From Theristus sp. LFF4_11 (lineage: Eukaryota > Nematoda > Chromadorea > Monhysterida > Xyalidae), in contig JASANC010001184.1 in NCBI GenBank assembly GCA_030248135.1, positions 1 to 64,000 of the forward strand: DNA of 64,000 bases. The letters run 5' to 3'. A model generated the notes under the pieces. It was not told where the DNA came from. It saw only the letters and a list, made by a program, of their open reading frames with translations, and made no database searches. Each line of letters starts with the position of its first letter. Position 1 is the stretch's first letter. This document shows positions 1-9,454 of the stretch, piece after piece. The translations under genes were made by a program, and so were the position numbers.

Positions 1-3000
1 CCGGCTGCTTCAGGAGAACATGCCGATAGACGGAACTGCGCACTTTATTCAACTGATGGCGGTAGGCAGCAATGATTGACTGAGCGTCAGCGATCACAGT
101 CTTCGCCTTATCGGCGTTCTGATCGAAAGCGCCTAAAAGTAGCATTCGGTTAGTTTAACACGAACATTCGCAGAGTTCTTTAAGCCATGAGAAGTATAGC
201 TGTGTCAACTGAAAGTTACAGTTCACGACAAACGCAGCCAGCCAACAAACTGACATGAGTGTTGAGTTAATGGCAGTGCTAAACTCAGCAGAACAATCTC
301 AATCGTACAGCACCTTGGTCATCATGTAGAAACCCTAGAGCAACTGTTGGTCAATGTGGCGTTGCGTCATGATGCTCGCCTCGGCAGTGCACGTGTGCTC
401 AAACAACGTCCAAATGTGCTGCTTCATGCGCTCGTCCGTCAACTGCAAGCGCTCGCACAGGTCAAGCAGACGCACACTGCTCATGTAGTAGACAGGAAGT
501 AGAAGTGTATATGGCATGCACTCCAGCATCACACACCTTGCTGCATCGACTCTGGCAAACGTGCCGGCATTCACGCACACGCACAAGGCACCGATCACAA
601 CGACCACCATCACTCAAACAACCTTGCGAAAGAACAGTGCCAACGAGTGTGATCAGGTGTGCGGCGTATTGCCGATCGCTTTGGCGAGTCCCGGCCGGCA
701 GTGGTTGCTTCGGTGGTCGTCGCCTCGTTTTGCTGCTTTTGGTCGCTGTTGCTTGTCTGCGCCACTGGACGGCTCGGCAAGCGAATCGTACGCAAACCAG
801 TGGTGCTTTCGAAAATTGAAAATTGACACGTTTGAAAACAAAACAGAACGTTGGTGTTCTTCCAAGCTCTTCGACTCAGTGCACGCATCAGTGTCATGTG
901 TACTCCCGCTCGACTTGACTCGGCAATTCAAAATTGCTAAAAATGTCACAAGTTTCCGAGATGCCGGGTCACTTACGCATGCATACATTATACTTTGAAC
1001 TGCTGCACAAAGCGGGAAACTAATGCAAACGCATTGAGTGGCAGAAACAAAAAAAACGAAGCACTGCAATGTTTATGTGTCACCAGTCAGGCGGTCTGAG
1101 TCTTCCAAAAGTTACGCACGAGAAGCAACACACCAACCGAGCGCAGTGTACTTCGCAGGCGTTGTGTTGCCAGTGGACGCCTCGAACTGCAGCTTTCGTT
1201 TCGCAATCTGCAGCGTCGTAGTGCCGCCAACAGCCGTCTTCCACGGTGACGCCGCCGTGCGTACGCTCGCGTATGAACTGCTGCTCGGGGGCTGTGCCGC
1301 TGCTGTCACCTGCGTTCTCGCGAGACGTCAAGACAGCACAAACAGCGTCAAAAAAGCTAGTCAGCTGATTGGCGATCGTTTACAGTTCGACTGACATACA
1401 TACACACGACACATATTGTACTTGTACATATCCACTACAGAACAGTACCAAACGAAACGAGCCCAGTTTCACGAGACTCACTTCTTTTGACGTCGGCAAT
1501 GCGTCTGCGTTTGCGTGCAACATCGCCCACAGCGGCGAGTCACGAGTCCATGCCAGCTCTTCCAGCACTCGCTCTTCGATCTGAGTAATTGGCTGGTTGC
1601 TAACAAAATGACCAGGCTTCACATTGGAATCAGTCTTAATGTAGTAACTAAACATGCACTTTAAAAACTTTTAACAAAAAACTTACAAAACACCACACCA
1701 ACCATGTTCAGATGTTTCACCATCGCTCGACAGAGGTCCGGTTCAACACGTATCACCAGCTCAATCACTTTGTAAAAGTGTATTGCTGCTAGTTGCAGTA
1801 CATCAAGAACCCACGGAAAACGCCTGCAACCGAACGCAACATCACACAAGTTGCTGGAGGTTTTATGCGATGATGAAAGTCAAAACAGAAACAAGCTCAC
1901 CGTTTGCTAGCGTGCGAGTAGAGCACCAACTCAGCTGCCACTGCGAACAGAGACCGATGGAAAGTGTCTTGTAACGCGGCTGCCTGAACTTGCATTGCTT
2001 TCCACGAAAACATGAACAACTTTGAATAAGCCTCGCTTAACATCAATCAGCAAACGAAACAGACCACAAACAGTTCGAGTTGTTGTGTGCCACTTCGCTG
2101 TTTTTCGGCCAATACGATTCGCTCGAAAAGTCTCACGAAAAGCGCGTCGAACTGTCGAAGTCGTGTCGAAATAAAATCATTGATTGCCATGTCGTCCGAA
2201 TACTCGCGTTCTTTCATTTCCTACAACACGCGAATATGAACACAACAGAGTGCCTAGATGGCGAGTGCAGCAGCAGACTGGCCTTGCTCAGCGCTGCGCC
2301 GGCCCTGCGTGCGTACTCATGCACGTGCTGCTCCACGACTTCACTGGCCACCGTAAAGTCGGCACCGTCCGCCGACGCGCGACGTTGGTCAAGCAGCTCG
2401 CAGACCTGTTTGGTATCACAATCTTGCCTGACAAAGGAAACTAATAATTGAAAGAAAGAACAAAGAAATCATGACCACGAAAAATATTTGGATGGAAAGA
2501 AAGAACTTTTGTGTGATTGTAAATGATGAAACGAATGAGCAGTGCATTCAAGCGCACACCTCAGCACACAGTTGAACGTGCGCGTCGTCCGAGTGCAGCG
2601 AGTGTTCGCTCAGGTCGGTGAGTGCGTTCAGGTGTGCAACCAGCTGCAGTGCCGACGAGACGGGCGTTGTGGGACACAGTTGATCCTCACTGATCACATA
2701 CGATTTGCCTGTCAACGGCGTTGACGGCGCGCTCTGACGTTGCTGACTGCTCATCTGTCACACAAACAAAGTACATACCGCATGCATCAGGTGTTATCGT
2801 TTTGCCACTGAGTGCTCACTTAAAAATGCGAAATCACTTTATTACTTCACGCAGCAGCTCAAAATTGCCTAAGGAACCCCAGTCAGTCGTAGTCCCAAAA
2901 AGGCGTCAGTCACGTTGGCGTTTGGTGCGCCTGGCCTGGCCTGCAACTGATTTCCCGTATGTGCAGTTCGCTGTTCTGTTCACCGACTTTCTGCAAGCAC

Positions 3001-6000
3001 GCCTGAGTGTGCTGTCGTATCAACGCATCGGCGGACACTTTTCCTGATCCAGGCAGCGCGTCAGCGGCAAACGAACCAAACTGAAGGCGACGCAGGACGC
3101 TTTCTGAAAATGCTATTTTTTCTGAAAAGGAGGTCCGGCCGGACAAATGCACAATGTTACACGTCTATTCAAGGGTTTACCTTCAAATGCTTTGTCCGTG
3201 ACACGCACGTTTTCATCGTTGTTGGGCAGGAAGATCGTCTCATCCAAGTGACCGTTGCGCACGTACGTGTCGTACAACGAACGAAGCTTGCCACTGAAAT
3301 AAACACAGTGACAGTGTCACGTGTCATCAAAATTTGTAGACTACATTGATTCACACTGACATTTTTGAAACGGCTTAGACGTCTCTAGACAAGTAAACAT
3401 ACAAATTTATGTGCCGACGACACCTATTTAGGCGCAAAGAAGCCATGCCACCGATGCCGGTTACTTTTTCCGACAGAACACAAGATTTGCCTGCACTTAC
3501 ATACAACTCGCACTGCTTTTAATCGGGCAAGGAAGGATCAATTTCAGAACAACGTTGCTGTCAATGTCGTCGACTCACAACGAACGTACATGTTTTCATG
3601 GCAACTCTGCACAATGGTTGTTGGGTGCTCGAGGTCACAGTGCACCAACAATGGTGCTGTAGTGTTAGTGCCTTCAACAAGTTGCGTCATCCGCGGCCAC
3701 CACCAATGCGCACGAAAATGCTTTGCATCAAGCACAGTGCCGTCGAATCGCTCACAAAGCGTGTCAAGTAGAGTACTAGAGCATTGCTCGTTGTCACGGT
3801 CAATCGCTGAATTTTTTTCAGAAATTTCGGTGTTGAAATTTATTGCACGATGATAGGTATCACAAAATTACATTTTGCAAACTCAAAAATAAACTGTGTA
3901 TAACTCCCTTCACTCTATTTAAAAACAATAATTTCAACTGTTCACCAATTCACTAATTTCTGATTGGTTCCGAGGACAAATTTCTAAAAAACCGGTTTTT
4001 TACCATACCTACGTGCACGTGAATCGGTGTTCAGCAATATTTTACAAGTGAAAATTACTTTTACAAGTAAAAACCACAAACCAAGTTCTCGATTGACAAG
4101 TTGATAACTGGAGGCGAGTAGACCAGTAAAAATGAGATCGAACGTGCACAACAGCAAGTGATAGCTGTTCACCAAATCGTTACTGATTCCGGGAAAATGC
4201 TCTGAAATAAGGAATCGATGCTGGTCAAATTTGACGTGCTTTTGAACTCATTGATTCTCCATGCTATTCGGTACATTCTTTCTCCCATGCGCACACGATT
4301 GGGAATATAATCTTGGCATTCTTAAAAAAGACAACACCTGGTCTGCGACTGATCCCGCTTTGATGAACAATACAAGTACTGCCTTAACTATTCGGCCGCA
4401 CTCGGATAAAAAGTTACAAGCGCACTCTCACATGCAGTAGTGGCGCGCGTGTGATGTGTGCCTGCGTGTTCCTGGCGCTTCTTTTTTAAAACGCACGCGC
4501 ACGTGGCATCGGCATGCTCATGCTCATGATCCACTAGCGCGCGTGCACACGCTCCGGCCCCAACAAGAACTTGTTCAAAACGCAATTGTTCTGACATCTT
4601 CCTTCTTGAAAAGGCTTGGCTTAGGTTAGGATTAGGTCAGGATCAGGTTTGACTTAGGATTAGGCTTTAGGATTAAGATTTGAATCAGGTCTGTTTTAGC
4701 AATGTCCGACAACGAGTGTGTCGGTTTTTAAAAAAGAAGGGTAACCCTGCGTGTTTGTGCATGTGCAACACTGCTGTGTGTCATCGAGCATTTGCACAAT
4801 TTAATCCCTGAGCCACAAACTTTTTGTCACGATGAACAACAGCCAACAGAGCTCGAACAGTTCGTGATGCGATGGACTGCTGATCGATTCTTGTTCACTA
4901 TCGCTCTCTTGTCGCGGAGGCAAAGCGAACCGAAAAATTGCGATGAATTTGCGAAAAACGACGACCGAAACAGAGAACGCTCCGTGGACACGCGACACAA
5001 AGTCGTGCATGCGACGGGGACTCGCTGAAAGCTCGAGCCACTCGTTCAGACGTGCAAACAACTCCAGCAGACTGAAAATCAGGGGATATAAACAAAAGCA
5101 GAGATTGATGGAAAACATAAGGTTGGCAGAAACCGGCTTTTTCAAACCTTCGGGAAATTCCGGCTTTTCCCAATAAGCTGTGCTGCTGTCAGCATAACAT
5201 TCAAGTCAGCACAACACTGCAAGTGTTCGAGAACAAAACTGACCCCAGATGGCACGCATCGAGCAGTTGGGGAACTCGGAATGCACACGGAGTTTCTGGC
5301 AGTCCACCACCCAGATCACCAATTAATTTCTGACTTGCAGCCAAATAGAGAGCGCATGCGATCCACGGCTGGCACGCACCGTCACTGCCGCTGCCCTGTT
5401 TTTGCAAACTGCGTTCGTTCTGCCAAAACAGTTTGAATGTATCTAAGAATGCGGAAGACGCATATAAAAAGAGGAATATGGATTTGTGCAAGCAGGGAGA
5501 AACTTGGCTTGAAAACTATTTTCAAGTATCTGATGTGGCACACGGATTTTATATATATTTTTGCGCCGCGTTTGCTTTGCTGCAAAGACGTGAAAAAAAA
5601 CCTTCAATGTATTTTTCAACTGTTGAACTGTCCCCTTTAGTTTAGTTTGAAATCACAGTATGTGCGAAACTCTGCAATTTCTGTGCAAAAAAAAACAAAA
5701 GTTGCAAAGCGTTGCTGCAGGTGTTGCGAACGTACGCATAGCTATGTACGTACACCAGTGACAAAGGTGTGTATTGTCTTCCGACAAAAGTGTGTTGCCC
5801 CTCCCCCCGTTCCAAAACAAAGGTACCAAGCTCCTGGCGGATGTGGGCTGAACCGTCAGTAGTCCCCCGTCAGCCTCCGCCACAAAAGAACATTGCCTTC
5901 TTTATAATGCTTCTGCGCTACGCTTTGTCCCAGGCAAAGCAGTTTATGTAAAACCCGCCAACTCCCCTGCTCTGCTGGACAGAGCCGAGGGTAAATTTGG

Positions 6001-6382
6001 CTAGGGGCTTGAATTGCCCGTTTCCACCGGAGTTTGGTACCTTATGGTTTCCGAAACCGGTACGCGAATAATTAAACAAAGAAAATACCGTAATAAACAT
6101 TGTACAATAATTAAACATGCACAAACGACAAACCTCAACGTTGCACTGCGAAAACACCGCTTGCAAATTGCGTTTCGCCAGTTGAACAACAGGATCTTCG
6201 GTTTGTAACTTCAGTTGTGCGCAAACAGTTTCGAATTGTTTGGAAAACGCCAGCTGCTCTTCTGCGTCTTTCATATTCATATCCATTTCAGAAATTACTT
6301 CCTCAGCTTTATCTTCGTTGTTATCTGTGTCTCCATCACCTTCACTTTTCTCTCCAACATTTTGAGCGTCAAATTCGGACAT
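1..6382 (-). CDS. RBL1: Retinoblastoma-family pocket protein (p107/p130/LIN-35 type), 3' end outside window
   Basis: Transcriptional corepressor that binds E2F/DP and LxCxE proteins in the nucleus to restrain the cell cycle. Seventeen exons, 5' to 3': 6382-6134, 5395-5244, 5071-4821, 4201-4082, 3806-3590, 3293-3181, 3103-2914, 2746-2560, 2405-2247, 2151-2065, 1983-1901, 1823-1703, 1580-1482, 1309-1138, 764-645, 540-314, 118-<1. Phases agree throughout; the junctions at 2914/2746 and 2247/2151 are least certain. Recognisable parts: N-terminal cyclin-like domain ([22 protein letters not shown]), pocket box A ([41 protein letters not shown]), a Ser/Thr/Gln-rich linker (645-1309), box B ([25 protein letters not shown]) and the SIIAAYRHQ...SVYRHVLL segment. 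The p107/p130-type spacer and N-domain favour RBL1/RBL2/LIN-35 over RB1. An in-frame TAG at 337-335, about codon 842, interrupts box B. About 888 codons lie in the window. Confidence 0.93.
335..337 (-). other. In-frame TAG inside pocket box B
   Basis: Read on the minus strand, the box B exon gives RHIDQQLL, then TAG, then GFYMMTK, followed by a good donor. p107 has DQLLLCAFYIMAK here, so the two sides align residue for residue and the stop takes the place of the Cys equivalent to human RB1 Cys706. There is no frameshift and no alternative donor that skips the stop while keeping frame. It may be an assembly error, a null allele or a real truncation; the flanking exons look intact. Confidence 0.8.
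4440..4720. repeat. Dispersed repeat with degenerate TTAGG-like tail (copy 1)
   Basis: About 4615-4680 is a run of degenerate TTAGG/TTAGGA/TTAGGC-like units preceded by GC-rich sequence (GCGCGTGCACACGCTCC). The same combination recurs in reverse complement at about 8260-8470. The copy lies in the intron between the pocket-protein exons at 4821-5071 and 4082-4201. It looks like a dispersed element rather than a true telomere. Confidence 0.6.
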
Positions 6383-6599
6383 TTTGTTTAAGGGACGTGA
6401 CCCCGACGGATGTCGTACCGTAAGCAATTAGCAAGTAAGAAAGAATCTAAATTTGTATTCAATCTGTTGAATGTTTCCGTCCGTGGGGATTTGTGCATAT
6501 ATTGAACATTTGGGTACTTGATATTATTGATAAAACTACAAATCCGTTAACACCCCCCCCCCCACCCCACATTGATCAAAGTTATATACATACAGTGAC

Positions 6600-6725
6600 C
6601 AGGCTAGGACTTTAAAAAACGTCTTTTTTAAATCGGATTTTTTTAATTGATTAAAAAACGAATTTTGGCCATCAAAATTGTATTTTAATCTGAAAATGCG
6701 TTTGACACACTTTCCACAGCCTTCC
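6600..6725. repeat. Inverted-repeat arm, partner at about 8500-8660
   Basis: The stretch containing AACGAATTTTGGCCATCAAA and CTGAAAATGCG reappears in reverse complement near 8530-8600 (TTTTGATGGCCAAAATTCG, CGCATTTTCAGA). The two arms bracket about 2 kb that holds 15-bp minisatellites and a G-rich hAT-like element, so the whole block may be one composite non-autonomous element. Confidence 0.5.
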
Positions 6726-6729
6726 ACAG

Positions 6730-6825
6730 GGCATGCGGTCGATCCGGTACCGGTCGATCCGGTACGGTCGATCCGGTACCGGTCGATCCGGTACCGGTCG
6801 ATCCGGTACCGGTCGATCCGATACC
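6730..6825. repeat. 15-bp minisatellite, GGTCGATCCGGTACC unit
   Basis: About six tandem copies of the 15-mer GGTCGATCCGGTACC, one shortened. Open frames across it give the pentapeptide YRIDR or VPDRP and are repeat artefacts. The same unit is present inverted at 7303-7415. Confidence 0.85.
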
Positions 6826-7302
6826 TGGCAATTTTCAACTGTTTTAGCATTCAATTCAATTTGTTTCTGATTTGTTTCCCATTTTTCTTCGTTTCTCTCA
6901 TTTTATCTGATGTCTGAAACATTTTACCGCAGGTTTTTTCGCGGGAAATATGAAAATAAAAACAACAGACATTTTTCCTCAATTCCAAAAGAGAACCGAA
7001 TCAGTCTTCATATTTTTATTTTCTTCTCCTTTTTTTGCTGAGCTGATAATTTTGCAAATTTTCACCGTCTTGGAGCTTTATTCTTCTGGAAAATAGTTCA
7101 GAAAATAAAAAAACATATGGTACACTTGTTTTGCTTTTTTCAGAATCAGATTACGATTACCAAAACCAACCAAGTGTCGCTCGCAAGTCGTCGTCGTCTC
7201 ATATCGTATCATCAACAATCGTATCAACAATCAACCAAAGAAAAATCGAAAACATAACGAATTGAACGCTAAAAACCCGTAAAACAGCTGAAAATTTCAA
7301 TT

Positions 7303-7415
7303 GGTACCGGATCGACCGAGTACCGGATCGACCTGGTACCGGATCGACCGCCCTAGAAAATTGCCAGGTACCGGATCGACCGGTACCGGATCGACACCGG
7401 ATCGACCTACAGCCT
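7303..7415. repeat. 15-bp minisatellite, inverted copy
   Basis: Units of GGTACCGGATCGACC, the reverse complement of the array at 6730-6825, interrupted by a short unique piece. Both arrays adjoin the words CAGCCTTCCACAG, so the array plus flank was duplicated. Confidence 0.8.
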
Positions 7416-7657
7416 TCCACAGAAAGTGACATTATGCTTTTTTTGCCCAGAGTTTCGTGTCGACTTTGTTTTTGGCAAAATTTTTTTTGACAATTTCAAC
7501 TTTTTTTTCTTTTCTTTTTTAATATTTAACTTACAGGTCAAAGATCGACGAGCAAAGTTCAGATACCGACAGAAGCTTCTGCAGTTGGCAAACACTTTCG
7601 CTAACTGAGCACAACTTTGATTTTTGAATTTTTTTTAAAAACAAAAATGCTCACGCT

Positions 7658-8238
7658 CAGTACCGTGGGCCCAAAAAAAATTTCGAGGGGGGGGTATGGT
7701 ACCGGGGGGGGGGGCGTGCCGACCAAAAAGTGAGGGGGGGTCCAACCTATGGTAACGTGGGACCCCCCCCCAGGGGGGGACCCTGGGGGGGGGGGGGCCA
7801 TTTTTAAAAATTTTCGTGGGGGGGGGGGTCCTCCCCCCCCCCCCCCCATGATAATTTTTCGCTTAAATTTTGAAGGAAAAACGCTAAATTTTGCTGCAAA
7901 ATCGTTGAAATTACAATGAAGATGGTCAAGTTATCATATATTCAGCTTATATTATGGACTTTATAGACAAAAAATCATGATTTTCGAAAAAAAATTTAGG
8001 GTGTGCAGAAAATTTTGGGGGGGGGGGGGTGTCCCCCATAAAATTTTTGTGGGGGGGGGGGGGGGGGGGGGGGGGTGTCGGCCAAATTTTCGAGGGGGGG
8101 GGGGGGTGCGGGGGGGGGGGGGGTGCCCGGTTTTAGGGGGGGTGGCACGGTGCCCCCCCCCCCCCCCCCGCCCGACGGTCTCGGGTGCTCTGGGGGGGGG
8201 GGTGTACCCCCCCCCCCCCCCCCCCGCCCACGGTACTG
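7658..8238. mobile_element. Non-autonomous hAT-like element, CAGTACCG termini (family C)
   Basis: Terminal inverted repeats CAGTACCGTGGGC and GCCCACGGTACTG are flanked by a perfect 8-bp duplication, CTCACGCT, at 7650-7657 and 8239-8246. An 8-bp duplication is typical of the hAT superfamily. The 581-bp interior alternates long G or C runs with A/T-rich stretches and has no transposase. Apparent ORFs here are poly-Gly/poly-Pro artefacts. Further copies are at 18718-20024 and 20025-20559. Confidence 0.85.
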
Positions 8239-8259
8239 CTCACGCTCCATAATTGGATG

Positions 8260-8470
8260 TTCTTGGACATTGCTAAAACGGACCTAAACCTAAAAACCAA
8301 ACCTAAGCCTAATCTTAAGCAAAACCTATTCCTAACCTAATCCTAACCTAAGCCAAGCCTTTTTTAAGAAAGCAAGAATGAAAATAACTGCGTTTTGAAC
8401 GAGTTTATGTTGAGTGCGGAGCGTGTGCACGCGCGCCAGTGGATCATGAGCAATGAGCAATGCGGATGCG
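8260..8470. repeat. Dispersed repeat with CCTAA-like tail (copy 2, inverted)
   Basis: Runs of CCTAACCTAATCCTAACCTAAGCC followed by TGCGTTTTGAACGAG and GCGGAGCGTGTGCACGCGCGCC repeat the 4440-4720 sequence in the opposite orientation. CCTAA/TTAGG words resemble nematode telomeric TTAGGC but are strongly degenerate. Confidence 0.6.
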
Positions 8471-8764
8471 GGGCAGGTGCATATCATAATGAAGCTTTGC
8501 GCAAAAGGGACAATGACACTTTCTGTGGAGAGTGCCTTAAACGCATTTTCAGATGAAAGTATTCATTTCAATTTTGATGGCCAAAATTCGTTTTTTTATT
8601 AAGTAAACAAATTTATTTAAAAAATCCCATTAAAAAAGTTTTTTACGTCAAGCTTCATAAGTCACGGGAATGGGAATGAGAGAATGTGAACCCCGACCCG
8701 ATACTGTACAACTTCGCCCATTTGCACCAATTCATGCAGGCATGTGTTCAATTGCGACCTGAAG

Positions 8765-8860
8765 AGTTGCAGCCCGCTCATTGCGGCCCGTTTGATTGCG
8801 GACCAGAGAATTGCGGCCCGGAGAACAGCGACCCGGACGATTCCGGCTCGGCAAATGTTT
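8765..8860. repeat. Degenerate 15-bp minisatellite, ATTGCGGCCCGGAGA-like
   Basis: At least five imperfect 15-bp units (ATTGCGGCCCGTTTG, ATTGCGGACCAGAGA, ATTGCGGCCCGGAGA and decayed forms). It has the same period and a CCGG-like core as the arrays at 6730, 7303, 9270 and 41107 but a different sequence. Confidence 0.65.
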
Positions 8861-9269
8861 CTTTAGCACGAGCAATAGTAAACCACCTGTACCATTTTGA
8901 TGAATCAAAAAAATGACCACAACCAAACCACGGCACAACATTTGTTAAAATCTCAGGTTTCCGAAGAGCCTTTTTATTGTGAGATTTTACTACCTAGGTT
9001 CGCTGATGTTTTGCCCAGACTATAAGATCTGTCTGTGGTAAAAACACCTTCGGCAGTTCTGCCTGGTGTCCGTCGCACTGATATTTTTATATAAAAGGCT
9101 TGGCTTAGGAGGCCTACAACAACTTTACTTAGTTTTGGGATTAAATTTGGCTGAAGTTTATTTTCATTTTGCAATCTTTTTTATATCTGCGATTGCGTTA
9201 ATTGATTGCGGAATGCGAAAAAAAAACAATCTTCCCAACTCCCAACAGTATATTGGTCGTTCTGGGGAA

Positions 9270-9365
9270 CATTCGCCGGCCGTAATTGTCCGGGGTGGAA
9301 TCGTCCGGGACGGAAATATTCTGATCGGAATCGTACGAAACGCAACTCTTCGGGCCGCAATGGTA
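9270..9365. repeat. Degenerate 15-bp minisatellite
   Basis: Units with period 15 such as CGTCCGGGACGGAAA and CTTCGGGCCGCAATG. This is roughly the reverse complement of the 8765-8860 array, as if the two form arms of one inverted structure. Confidence 0.6.
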
Positions 9366-9454
9366 CCAAGCAAAGTGGACAAAGAAGAAACCAGTACAGA
9401 GCGTGAAGTTAACTTTAATTAACACCCTATATATTTTGTGACTTATGTAGGCCA

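Noticed and set aside
335..337. Selenocysteine or other recoding at the box B stop
   Set aside because: The codon is TAG, not TGA, and TAG ends several normal genes in this window; recoding has no support from sequence.
6536..6917. YRIDR pentapeptide-repeat ORFs
   Set aside because: They translate a 15-bp minisatellite; both strands are open and no start context or conserved flank supports a gene.
7601..8287. ORFs of 70-90 codons, Gly- or Pro-rich, on both strands
   Set aside because: They run through G and C homopolymers of a transposon and change content with run length; repeated for the copies at 17-20 kb.
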